Source: Azospirillum brasilense (GTDB lineage: Bacteria > Pseudomonadota > Alphaproteobacteria > Azospirillales > Azospirillaceae). Taken from it: a DNA stretch of 64,000 nt. Made by a program: the position numbers and the translations under genes. The stretch is from contig NZ_CP032345.1 of assembly GCF_005222205.1 (NCBI RefSeq), forward strand, positions 375,001 through 439,000, written 5' to 3'. Shown here piece after piece: positions 27,919 through 35,587 of this stretch. Under the pieces are notes generated by a model. That model worked only from the letters and a program-made list of their open reading frames with translations, was not told the DNA's origin and searched no databases. Within the stretch, counting starts at the first letter, position 1, and each line of letters begins with the position of its first letter.

Positions 27919-29226
27919 GTGCCCTCCGTCGCCACAGCCCCCGCGCCGGCTCCCTCTTATCTTCGGCCCGATCAACTGGCCGAGGTTCTGGACCGGCACG
28001 CCCGCTGGATCAAGGGCCAGCCGGGCGGCGCGCGCGCCAATCTGGCGCTGGCGGACCTGGAGGGCGCCGATCTGTCGCAGCGCGACCTGCGCGGCGCGCG
28101 GCTGGTCGGGGCGAAGCTGGCGCGCTGCCGGCTCAGCGGCACCAACCTCGCCGGCGCCGACCTCTTCGGCGTGGACCTGCGCGACGCGGACATCACCCGC
28201 GCCAACCTGATGCAGACGGATCTGCGCGGCGCCCGGCTGCGCTCCGCCGACTTCTCCAACGCCAACCTGCGCGACGCCGACCTGCGCGCCGGCACGTTGG
28301 AACCGGGGGGGTCCGCCCGCCGCGGCTCCGGCCCGGACGCCCAGGACGCCGAGACCACCCGGCAGACCCACCGGACCGCCCTGGCCCGCCTTCAGGGCGG
28401 CGTCACGGCGGAGGGTGGAATCCCGACCGATCTGACCGGCGCCGTGCTGGCCGGCGCCAATCTGACCGAAGCCGACCTCTGCGGGGCGGTGCTTCAGAAC
28501 GCCGACCTGACCGGCGCGGTGCTGACCGACGCGAACCTGTCCGGGGCACGGCTGAACGGGGCCAACCTGACCGGCGCCCTGCTGGATGGTGCCACCTTCG
28601 ACAACGCCGATCTGGTGGGCACGCGGATGGTCGATTGCGACCTTTCGCAGGCCAAGCTCGGCTCCGCCTGCCTGACCCGGCCGATCGACAGCATGGGGTC
28701 GGAAATCCAGCGGGCGATCTTCGACCACGAGCGCTGGATCGACAGCGTCGGCCAGCGCGGGGAGCGCGCCGACCTGGACGGCACCGACCTCAGCCGCGCC
28801 GACCTGCGCGGCGTCAACCTCAGCGCGGCCTCGCTGCGCGGCGCCAATCTGGCCGACGCGGCACTGACCGGCGCCCGGCTGATGATGGCCGACCTGTCCG
28901 GCGCCAATCTGGAGCGCGCCAACCTGATGGGCGCCGACCTGTCCGGTGCCAACCTCAGCTTCGCCCGGCTGGCCGGTGCCGATCTGACGCGGGTCAACCT
29001 CGGGCCGGCGGAGATCAAGGACCCCAGCGGACGGCCCACCGGCCGCTCCTGGGCCGCCAATCTGATGGGCGCCGACCTGCGGCAGGCCATGCTGACCGAT
29101 TCCCGCATGGTTCAGGCGAACCTGACCGACGCCGATCTGGAGAACGCCGACCTGGACGGAGCGGATCTGGCCGGCGCGAAGCTCCAGCGCGCGCATCTCA
29201 AGGGCAAGGCGCCGCGGCGGCGCTGA
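27919..29226 (+). CDS. Two-lobed pentapeptide-repeat protein
   Basis: A 435-residue protein made mostly of A(D/N)LxG-type pentapeptides, which fold as a right-handed quadrilateral beta-helix. There are two repeat lobes, each preceded by the same short helical cap: H27-x2-W30 followed by GGARANL, and H270-x2-W273 followed by GERADL. Between the lobes is a low-complexity Gly/Ser/Arg linker at ~130-165. No signal peptide or catalytic site is visible. The best start is GTG at 27919, without a clear ribosome binding site. It is a paralogue of the N-terminal part of the protein at 61707. Function unknown; DNA mimicry or scaffolding are the family's usual suggestions. Confidence 0.8.
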   Translation: MPSVATAPAPAPSYLRPDQLAEVLDRHARWIKGQPGGARANLALADLEGADLSQRDLRGARLVGAKLARCRLSGTNLAGADLFGVDLRDADITRANLMQTDLRGARLRSADFSNANLRDADLRAGTLEPGGSARRGSGPDAQDAETTRQTHRTALARLQGGVTAEGGIPTDLTGAVLAGANLTEADLCGAVLQNADLTGAVLTDANLSGARLNGANLTGALLDGATFDNADLVGTRMVDCDLSQAKLGSACLTRPIDSMGSEIQRAIFDHERWIDSVGQRGERADLDGTDLSRADLRGVNLSAASLRGANLADAALTGARLMMADLSGANLERANLMGADLSGANLSFARLAGADLTRVNLGPAEIKDPSGRPTGRSWAANLMGADLRQAMLTDSRMVQANLTDADLENADLDGADLAGAKLQRAHLKGKAPRRR

Positions 29227-29315
29227 CCCGACCCTCCTTTCGCTCCACCACCGTCATCATCCCGCAAAGATACGCGGCGCATAGTGCGGCACCTCCATCC
29301 GCCGGACGCTTCGCC

Positions 29316-29585
29316 ATGCCCACCCTTCCCCGCCGCGGCACCCTGCGCCTCGTCCTCGCTCTCCTCATCGCGCCGTTCGTCCGCCCCGCCCGGGCCGAGG
29401 ACCCGCGCCTGTCCGAAATCTGGCGGTGCGGCGGGGGCGACTGCCCCGGCTACGAGTACCACCCCCGCGACGGCGACCCGGAACACGGCGCGCCGGCGGG
29501 CACCGCCTTCCAGGACTTGCCGGCGGATTGGTTCTGCCCGCGCTGCGGCGCCGGCAAGCCGGATTTCCGCCGGATGGGTGACTGA
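29316..29585 (+). CDS. Exported rubredoxin-like protein
   Basis: An 89-residue protein with a signal peptide ([18 protein letters not shown]) and a rubredoxin domain. The conserved middle and end are normal ([32 protein letters not shown]). The first iron-binding knuckle is C-GGGD-C, i.e. C-x4-C instead of the usual C-x2-C. Rubredoxins carry one electron on a single Fe; most are cytosolic, so a signal peptide is unusual. The ATG at 29316 has only a weak ribosome binding site. It lies between the pentapeptide gene and the Lrp-type regulator, with no redox partner next to it. Confidence 0.75.
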   Translation: MPTLPRRGTLRLVLALLIAPFVRPARAEDPRLSEIWRCGGGDCPGYEYHPRDGDPEHGAPAGTAFQDLPADWFCPRCGAGKPDFRRMGD

Positions 29586-29634
29586 CCAGGAAATCATCTT
29601 GTCATTCGCTGCATAATCGGCAATTATTGCTGTC

Positions 29635-30090
29635 ATGGACGACACAGACCGTAAGATCATCGCGCACATCCAACATGACGGACGCGCTTCCTACGCCGAC
29701 ATCGGGGCGGCGGCCGGACTCTCGGTGTCCGCCGTGAACGAGCGGCTGAAGAAGCTGCAGGCCAACGGCGTGATCCAGGGTTGGGGCGCGCGATTGTCGC
29801 CCAAGGCCGCCGGGCTGGACGTTCTGGCCTTCGTCGAGGTGCTGCTCGACCGTCCGGAGCATGACGCGCCCTTTCGCGACGCCATGCGCGCCACGCCGGC
29901 GGTTCAGGAATGCCACCACGTCACCGGGGACTGGTCCTATCTGCTCAAGGTGCGCGTGGCGAACACGGAGGCCTTGGAACGCTTCCTCTCCGATCAGCTC
30001 AAGGCCCTGCCCGGCGTCGTGCGCTCCCACACCGTGATCGCGCTGTCCTCGGTCAAGGAAACGCCGATCCTTCCCATCGGGTCAGACTGA
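29635..30090 (+). CDS. Lrp/AsnC-family transcriptional regulator
   Basis: A 151-residue protein with an N-terminal winged helix-turn-helix (DDTDRKIIAHIQHDGRASYA, LSVSAVNERLKKLQANGVI). The C-terminal RAM ligand-binding domain has VQECHHVTGDWSYLLKVRV and LPGVVRSHTVIALSSVKET. Such proteins respond to amino acids. It is 19 bp upstream of a LysE-type exporter gene on the same strand, so the pair probably forms an amino-acid-responsive export unit (inference). Confidence 0.92.
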   Translation: MDDTDRKIIAHIQHDGRASYADIGAAAGLSVSAVNERLKKLQANGVIQGWGARLSPKAAGLDVLAFVEVLLDRPEHDAPFRDAMRATPAVQECHHVTGDWSYLLKVRVANTEALERFLSDQLKALPGVVRSHTVIALSSVKETPILPIGSD

Positions 30091-30109
30091 CCCAGCCGGA
30101 GCATCCGTC

Positions 30110-30733
30110 ATGGACGCACTGCCCGCCCTGCTGAAGGGCCTGATCATCGGATTCAGCATTGCCGCCCCGGTCGGGCCGATCGGGCTTCTGTGCATCCGGC
30201 GCACCCTGGCCAACGGGCCGGCCCACGGCTTCGTCAGCGGGCTGGGTGCTGCCAGCGCGGACGCGGTCTATGGCGCCATCGCCGGCTTCGGGGTGGCCCT
30301 GGTCACCGACGCGCTGCTGGGCGCGCAGGTGGCGCTGAAGCTGGTCGGCGGGCTGATGCTGCTGTGGCTGGGCTGGAGCACGCTGCGCGCCCGCCCGGCG
30401 GAGCGCGCCGCGGACGCCCGCGGCGGCGGCGGTCTGGCCGGGGCCTACGCCTCCACCTTCGCGCTGACGCTGGCCAACCCGGCGACGATCCTCAGCTTCG
30501 CCGCGGTGTTCGGCGGGCTGGGCGTGTCGGCGGGGGATGGGGGCAGCACCGGCGTGGCCGCCCTGCTGGTGGCGGGCGTCTTCACCGGGTCGGCGATGTG
30601 GTGGTTGGGGCTCAGCGCCTCGGTCGGGGCGTTCCGGCGCCGGGTCACGCCCGCCGCCATGCTGTGGATCAACCGCGCCTCGGGCGCTGTGCTGGGAGGG
30701 TTCGGGATCGCGGCCCTCGCCTCCTTGCTATGA
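30110..30733 (+). CDS. LysE/RhtB-family amino-acid exporter
   Basis: A 207-residue membrane protein with six hydrophobic segments and the N-terminal LysE signature (GFSIAAPVGPIGLLCIRRTL). Later segments include TLANPATILSFAAVFGGLG and LWINRASGAVLGGFGI. It likely exports an amino acid or homoserine-like compound. GGAG lies 8 bases before the ATG. It follows the Lrp-type regulator by 19 bp, so expression is probably controlled by that protein. Confidence 0.9.
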   Translation: MDALPALLKGLIIGFSIAAPVGPIGLLCIRRTLANGPAHGFVSGLGAASADAVYGAIAGFGVALVTDALLGAQVALKLVGGLMLLWLGWSTLRARPAERAADARGGGGLAGAYASTFALTLANPATILSFAAVFGGLGVSAGDGGSTGVAALLVAGVFTGSAMWWLGLSASVGAFRRRVTPAAMLWINRASGAVLGGFGIAALASLL

Positions 30734-30765
30734 GGAGACGGGATGCGCCGGTCACCCGGGCGGTA

Positions 30766-30894
30766 TCAGAACAGAATGGTCACCGGACCGCCCAGCGCGA
30801 CCGCGGCGACGATCAGGATGGCCACCGCCGTCAGCTTCTCCGCCGCCGACCAGCGCTGCCAATCCTTCTTGAAACTCTTGAGATCCTGGGCCAT
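30766..30894 (-). CDS. Small single-helix membrane protein (42 aa)
   Basis: An ATG at 30894 with GGAGG five bases upstream opens a 42-residue reading frame. A charged, Trp-containing amphipathic N-terminus (SFKKDWQRWSAAEKL) leads into one membrane helix (TAVAILIVAAVALGGPVTILF). The excellent ribosome binding site supports a real gene. Function unknown. Confidence 0.5.
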   Translation of the reverse strand: MAQDLKSFKKDWQRWSAAEKLTAVAILIVAAVALGGPVTILF

Positions 30895-31217
30895 GGCAAC
30901 CTCCGCCATCCCTGACTGTCCGTGTTGAGAGCGACAATGGACGTTTCCAGTTGATGTTTGGTTAACGTCGCCCGGAAACTCTTTCATCCATCGCAATGCC
31001 ACAGGTAATCGGAAGAAAAACTGATACAAGTCAAATAGAGGGCAAAAGCGGGTACAATTTTCGGCATCCCCCATGCGGAGGCCCCCGGGCGCGTCCCGCG
31101 TCCCCCGGATGGAAGGGTTTCCGCCGAGGGTCCGATGCCCCAAATCCCTTTGGACACCCATCGACGCGTCGGCGCCGGACAAGCCTGACCAAGCCCACAA
31201 GACACGAGGTGCTGGCG

Positions 31218-32264
31218 GTGAGCGGACTGAAGATCGGACTGGCCCTGGGCAGCGGGGCGGCGCGCGGCTGGGCGCACATCGGCGTCCTGCGCGCGCTGGA
31301 GGAGATCGGGGTCGAGCCCGACGTGATCTGCGGAACCTCCATCGGCGCCGTCGTCGGCGCGGCCTACCTGACGGACCAGCTCGACGAGTTGCAGGCCTGG
31401 GCGCAGAGCATGGGCTGGCTCGGCATGCTGGGCATCATCGACCTGACCTTCCGCCGCGGCGGGCTGCTGGCCGCCGACCGCACCTTCGACCGCTTCCGCA
31501 ACCATCGCACCGAAGTCACCATCGATCAGCTGCGCAAGCCCTTCGCCGCGGTCGCCACCGACCTCAGCACCGGGCGGGAGATCTGGCTGCGCGAGGGGCC
31601 GATGCTCAGCGCCGTGCAGGCCTCGGCCGCCATGCCCGGCCTGTTCCCGGCGGTGCGGCGCGACGACCATTGGCTGGTGGACGGCGCGCTGGTCAACCCG
31701 GTGCCGGTGTCGCTCTGCCGCGCGCTGGGCGCGGATGTGGTGATCGCGGTCAACCTGAACAGCGAATTGTCGCCGCTGAGCCGCCCATCGGGTCGCGGCG
31801 CCGCCAAGCTGCGCAAGGCGGCGGAGGCCAAGCCGGCCCAGATGCAGGCGTCCCAGATGCAGCAGGCCCGGATGCAGGAGACCCAGCCCGTGCCGGAGGT
31901 GGCGATGGCCCCGGCGGGGGACGCAACCTCGCCGGTCTTCTCCACCCTGACGTCGCAGATCGCCTCCTGGATGGGGCGGCGGCCGGCGGCGCGCACGCGC
32001 TTCCTCGCCGACCAGCTGACGCGCGCGCCGGCCTCCGACGTCCCGCCCAACGTGATGGACGTGATGGCCGGGTCCATCGACATCATGCAGGACCGCATCA
32101 CCCGCTCCCGCCTCGCCGGCGAGCCGCCGGACGTGCTGATCGCCCCCCGCCTCGCCCACATCGGCATCCTGGAGTTCGACCGCGCGGAGGAGGTGGTGGA
32201 GATCGGCTACGGCGCCGCCTCGATCCTCAAGCCGGCGCTGGAGCTGGCCCTGCGCCGGGCGTAA
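31218..32264 (+). CDS. Patatin-like phospholipase (RssA-type)
   Basis: A 348-residue protein. The oxyanion-hole motif GSGAARGWAHIG, nucleophile Ser in GTSIG, and catalytic Asp in DGALVNPVPV complete the Ser-Asp dyad of patatin lipases. A Gln/Met-rich stretch (QMQASQMQQARMQETQ) separates the catalytic domain from a C-terminal helical part. It likely hydrolyses a phospholipid or acyl ester in the cytosol or at the inner membrane. The GTG at 31218 has GAGG 8 bases upstream; the earlier in-frame start at 30996 adds an unlikely basic segment. It converges on the RlmM-like gene. Confidence 0.85.
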   Translation: MSGLKIGLALGSGAARGWAHIGVLRALEEIGVEPDVICGTSIGAVVGAAYLTDQLDELQAWAQSMGWLGMLGIIDLTFRRGGLLAADRTFDRFRNHRTEVTIDQLRKPFAAVATDLSTGREIWLREGPMLSAVQASAAMPGLFPAVRRDDHWLVDGALVNPVPVSLCRALGADVVIAVNLNSELSPLSRPSGRGAAKLRKAAEAKPAQMQASQMQQARMQETQPVPEVAMAPAGDATSPVFSTLTSQIASWMGRRPAARTRFLADQLTRAPASDVPPNVMDVMAGSIDIMQDRITRSRLAGEPPDVLIAPRLAHIGILEFDRAEEVVEIGYGAASILKPALELALRRA

Positions 32265-32270
32265 CGAGGC

Positions 32271-33230
32271 TCAGACGGGAGCCGCCGGCCACATCCAGGT
32301 CAGTTCGTGCTTGTTGTGGTGGAGGTGCAGCACCCGCCCGCCGGGGATCGCGGCAAAGGCGCGGGCCGTCTCGTGGTCGGTCTCGGCCTGGAACTTCAGC
32401 GTGCAGATGAAGCGCTTGGCCAGCCCGCTCTCCATCCACTGGTTCACCAGACGCAGCAGGCGCGTGGGGTAGCAGATCACGTCGCAGCACAGCCAATCCA
32501 CCGGCCCGACGTCCTGCGGCTTCAGACCGAAGGCGCTCTCCTGGCGGAACTCGATGCGCGGGAGGGCGGCGATGGCCGGATCGAGCGGCGCCTTGTCGAC
32601 GCTGACCACGCTGGCGCCCAACTCATGCAGCACCCAGCTCCAGCCGCCGGGGCAGGCGCCGAGGTCGATGCAGCGGTCGCCCGGCCCCGGCTGCTCGCCG
32701 AACAGGGTCAGCGCTTCCCACAGCTTCAGATAGGCGCGGTTGGGCGGCACCGTCCGGTTCTCGACGAAGGCGACCTCGCCGTGGCGGTAGGGGCTGGAAC
32801 AGCGCGCCGCCGCGACGATGGTGGTCTCGTCCAGCAGCGTCCAGGAGCCCAGCGGCGCCGTCGGCAGCGGCGACGGGAAGACCACCGGCTTGGCCGAGAC
32901 ATGCGGCAGGTTCTCCTGGATCAGGCTGGCCCGCCGGTGGTGGCGCAGCGTCCAGAGCGCCCAGTTGCGCTGGATGGAGCGCAGAGCCCGTGCGCCCTCC
33001 TTGATCGAGGCGAATTCGATCCGCACCGGGTCGTGCCAGATGTTCTGCGCCCAGGCGGCCGGACGCGCCGGTCCGTCGGCGAAGACCAGCCGGTCCTCCA
33101 CCGCCGCCACGTCGCCCAGCTCGGCCACGAGATCCTGCACGAAGCCTTCGGGCGCCAGATAGATGGTCTGGCCCAGGGGGGTGTACGCCGGGGCCGGACG
33201 GGCGGACGAAGTGTCGGATGTGTCGCTCAT
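32271..33230 (-). CDS. FtsJ-like SAM-dependent 2'-O-ribose methyltransferase (RlmM/COG2933-like)
   Basis: A 319-residue protein with an N-terminal THUMP-like region and a C-terminal FtsJ-type Rossmann fold. The SAM motif is CIDLGACPGGWSWVLHELGA, followed by VVSVDKAPLD and WLCCDVICYP, then FICTLKFQAE, giving the Asp-Lys residues expected in the catalytic K-D-K-E set. RlmM methylates 23S rRNA C2498 in E. coli; this protein is the likely counterpart, but a different RNA target cannot be excluded. Confidence 0.8.
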   Translation of the reverse strand: MSDTSDTSSARPAPAYTPLGQTIYLAPEGFVQDLVAELGDVAAVEDRLVFADGPARPAAWAQNIWHDPVRIEFASIKEGARALRSIQRNWALWTLRHHRRASLIQENLPHVSAKPVVFPSPLPTAPLGSWTLLDETTIVAAARCSSPYRHGEVAFVENRTVPPNRAYLKLWEALTLFGEQPGPGDRCIDLGACPGGWSWVLHELGASVVSVDKAPLDPAIAALPRIEFRQESAFGLKPQDVGPVDWLCCDVICYPTRLLRLVNQWMESGLAKRFICTLKFQAETDHETARAFAAIPGGRVLHLHHNKHELTWMWPAAPV

Positions 33231-33239
33231 GCCGAGGGG

Positions 33240-34226
33240 CTAGCGCCCCTGACGCCCGATTGCAAGAGCGCGGTCGAAGAAATCGGCGATCTCCGTGTTG
33301 AGCCGCTCATGAAAGGCCGCACGGTCGAAGCCCGGCGGGTCCTGAGCGGGTGGCCCGACCTCCGCCGCGATGGCGGCCGGCACCGGCATCAGGAAGGAAA
33401 AGTGACCGGCATCGCGCACCACCTCATACTCGGGCGGCGTCGGCAGACGGTCGCGCACCCCTTCGACCTGGGTGGCGGCGATCTGCTCGTCCCGCTCCGC
33501 CCGGTAGAGGCGGATGGGGATCGTCACCCCGGCGAGGCCATCCTTGGAAAAAGGGACGCCGACCGGCGCCGTCAGGACGGCGGCACGGATGCGCGGGTCG
33601 CGGGTCGCGACGCGGGCCTGCGTCTCCTCGTTCCCGAGATGGCAGAAGCGCTCGCCGGCCGGCGGGGTCCGGCAATGGTCGGCGATGCGCCCCAGCTCCG
33701 CCACGCCGCCGGCGGCCACCAGAACCGTGTAACCGCCGGCCGAGAAGCCAAGCGCGCCGATGCGGTCGCCGTCGACCCGGCCGGCCAGATCCGGGTCCGC
33801 CAGAACGTGATCGAGCGCTGCGGAAAGCTGGGCCGGGCGCTTCCGCCACATCCGTTCCGTACCGGCGTCCCGGTCGTCGTCGAAGGCGTTGCCGCGGTGA
33901 TGGACCGCCGCGACCACATAGCCCCGCCGGGCCAGCGCCATGGCGGTGTCCGCGTGGCCGAAGGCGCTTCCCCCGGACCCGTGGGACAGGATCACCAGCG
34001 CGTGGCGCCCCTCGGCCACCGGCGCGCCCTCCGCCACCTGGAACGTGAAGGGGCCGCGCCGCACCGGCGTTTCCGGCGCGTCCGTGGGATACCAGACCAC
34101 CGCGCGTGCGGTGCCGCCATCCGCCGGATCGGTGAAGGCCAGCGCGCGCATGCCCACCTCCGCCGCCGCCGCACCAGCCCAAAGGACCGTGACCCCGCCG
34201 ATCAACAGCCACCCCGTTCGCAGCAC
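33240..34226 (-). CDS. Exported alpha/beta hydrolase (dienelactone/PAF-acetylhydrolase-like)
   Basis: A 328-residue protein with a signal peptide (LLIGGVTVLWAGAAAAE) and an alpha/beta hydrolase fold. The nucleophile elbow is GFSAGGY, the oxyanion region is VILSHGSGGSAFGH, and the C-terminal catalytic His lies in VRDAGHFSFLMP. It should hydrolyse an ester in the periplasm or outside the cell; the substrate is unknown. The GTG at 34226 has GGGAGG six bases upstream and places the signal peptide at the true N-terminus. Confidence 0.83.
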   Translation of the reverse strand: MLRTGWLLIGGVTVLWAGAAAAEVGMRALAFTDPADGGTARAVVWYPTDAPETPVRRGPFTFQVAEGAPVAEGRHALVILSHGSGGSAFGHADTAMALARRGYVVAAVHHRGNAFDDDRDAGTERMWRKRPAQLSAALDHVLADPDLAGRVDGDRIGALGFSAGGYTVLVAAGGVAELGRIADHCRTPPAGERFCHLGNEETQARVATRDPRIRAAVLTAPVGVPFSKDGLAGVTIPIRLYRAERDEQIAATQVEGVRDRLPTPPEYEVVRDAGHFSFLMPVPAAIAAEVGPPAQDPPGFDRAAFHERLNTEIADFFDRALAIGRQGR

Positions 34227-34342
34227 CGCATCCTCCCAACGCTCGAAGAAAGGCGTCGACCACGGAGGTAGCCGCATCCCCCATTCGCTGGGGCTGTGAC
34301 ATTCCGCCGCAATCCGCTCAAATTTGGCCGTCATGATTCAGA

Positions 34343-34361
34343 TCAATTGACAATCATTCTC
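34343..34361 (+). promoter_or_regulatory. Fur-box-like site upstream of bfd
   Basis: TCAATTGACAATCATTCTC matches 13 of 19 positions of the classical Fur consensus GATAATGATAATCATTATC, with the right-hand 14 bases matching 12 of 14. It lies 58 bases before the bfd ATG and upstream of no other plus-strand gene. Fur or Irr control is the natural reading. Confidence 0.55.
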
Positions 34362-34418
34362 AGTCGCAGCACATTGGCCCCAGCACGACCGCACAACACG
34401 CACCGCTGCCGGGGGCCC

Positions 34419-34700
34419 ATGTACGTCTGCATCTGCCACGCGCTGAACGACAAGCAGGTTACCAAGGCGCTGGAGAACGGCGCCCGCACCCCGGCCTCCG
34501 TCTTCCGGCATTATGAGCGTCAGGTCCAGTGCGGCAAATGCGTGCCGATGATGCGGGACATGGTGCAAAGCCACTGCGCCAACCAGTGCCAAGCCTGCCC
34601 CGGCCAAGCCGCCGCCAACCATGGCGCTGCGCATCGCCCCGTTCCGCTGCCGGAACCGGCCAACGCCGACAGCTTCCCCTACGGCGTCGCGGCGGAGTGA
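34419..34700 (+). CDS. bfd: Bacterioferritin-associated ferredoxin (Bfd-like), extended C-terminus
   Basis: A 93-residue protein. The N-terminal half matches Bfd: CxC in YVCICHALNDKQV, then VQCGKCVPMMRDMV with the second Cys pair, giving four [2Fe-2S] ligands. Bfd reduces bacterioferritin iron for release. Unlike the ~64-residue E. coli protein, this one carries a tail with three extra Cys (SHCANQCQACPGQ) and a Pro/Ala-rich end. A Fur-like box precedes it. No bacterioferritin gene is adjacent. Confidence 0.85.
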   Translation: MYVCICHALNDKQVTKALENGARTPASVFRHYERQVQCGKCVPMMRDMVQSHCANQCQACPGQAAANHGAAHRPVPLPEPANADSFPYGVAAE

Positions 34701-35241
34701 CGAGCCGCACCCTTCCCGTTTCCATCAAGTTCCTGCTGAAAAGCCGCACAGTCCCGCACGGCGTAAAAACAGCAACTGTCGCCCGGTTACCGTCAAGCGC
34801 CGTTTTAATCCCGAAAGCGCGCGCGTTAATTTGGAAATGAGCCGCCTTTTCGCGCCGCTTTCCTTCACTTTCCGCCAAACGAACCATCCCTTTCGGCTGC
34901 GACAAATCGCCATAGACTTATCCCCCTGACCAGCTTGACGGGGGAGAGCCGATCGTGCAGAAAGAGTCCAACCGGATTCAAGAAATCCGAAGCATTCAGA
35001 GCGGCGCGGAACGCTCCTGTCTGAACGGGACACACAAAAAATCAAGTCCACAGGAACTGGAATTGCTTTTCATGTGTCTATGAAAGGCAACCAGGTGGCT
35101 GTCTTATTTTGGCGATGCAGCAATGAATTTTTGCAACGCACATGCATTTGAAAACAGGACTCCGGTGCGCGGAGCCAATCTGGAACGCCGGCCGTACAGC
35201 CGGCCGAAGAACGCCGGGCGATCCAAAGGGAGGAGCAAGAG
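34701..35241. other. Long intergenic region with one possible micro-ORF
   Basis: About 540 bases between bfd and the gene at 35242. It is AT-richer than the average here. It contains the small reading frame at 34955-35083 (listed separately); otherwise I see no gene, tRNA or clear terminator. Confidence 0.45.
34955..35083 (+). CDS. Candidate micro-protein (42 aa)
   Basis: A GTG preceded by GGGGGAG with about 9 bases of spacing opens a 42-residue reading frame (MQKESNRIQEIRSIQSGAE..., ending LELLFMCL). It is hydrophilic with two Cys and has no recognisable domain. The good ribosome binding site is the main support, and chance is a real alternative. Confidence 0.25.
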   Translation: MQKESNRIQEIRSIQSGAERSCLNGTHKKSSPQELELLFMCL

Positions 35242-35562
35242 ATGAGCCGCCGCAACCGGCACGCCCATGACGCAAAATGCCGTACCATACTCCAGGCGAC
35301 CGCCGACCGGCTGGACCGGTTGCGGTCGCAGGTGGAGCGGTTCGGCCTTGAGGGTCACGAAGGCATGAGTCGGGACGTGTTGGAGCGCACGCTGGATGCC
35401 CTGCGCGGCCAGCACAACCGTCTGTCCGCCCGCGTCGAGGCGGCGCGCATCGCGACGGATGACGCCTGGCCCTTCGCCCGGGCGATCGCCGACCAGACGG
35501 CGGCGGAGTTGATCGACGGCCTCGACGGCATGGAAGCCCGCCTGAAGCGCGTGGCGGCCTGA
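35242..35562 (+). CDS. Hypothetical helical protein (106 aa)
   Basis: An ATG preceded by GGGAGGAGCAAGAG opens a 106-residue, all-alpha, basic protein (RRNRHAHDAKCRTILQATAD; RLDRLRSQVERFGLEG; GLDGMEARLKRVAA). Heptad-like spacing suggests coiled-coil packing. No known domain. It converges on the histidine kinase gene at 35588, 25 bp away. Confidence 0.55.
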   Translation: MSRRNRHAHDAKCRTILQATADRLDRLRSQVERFGLEGHEGMSRDVLERTLDALRGQHNRLSARVEAARIATDDAWPFARAIADQTAAELIDGLDGMEARLKRVAA

Positions 35563-35587
35563 CCGACGGCCGCCGCCCCGGGCCGGG

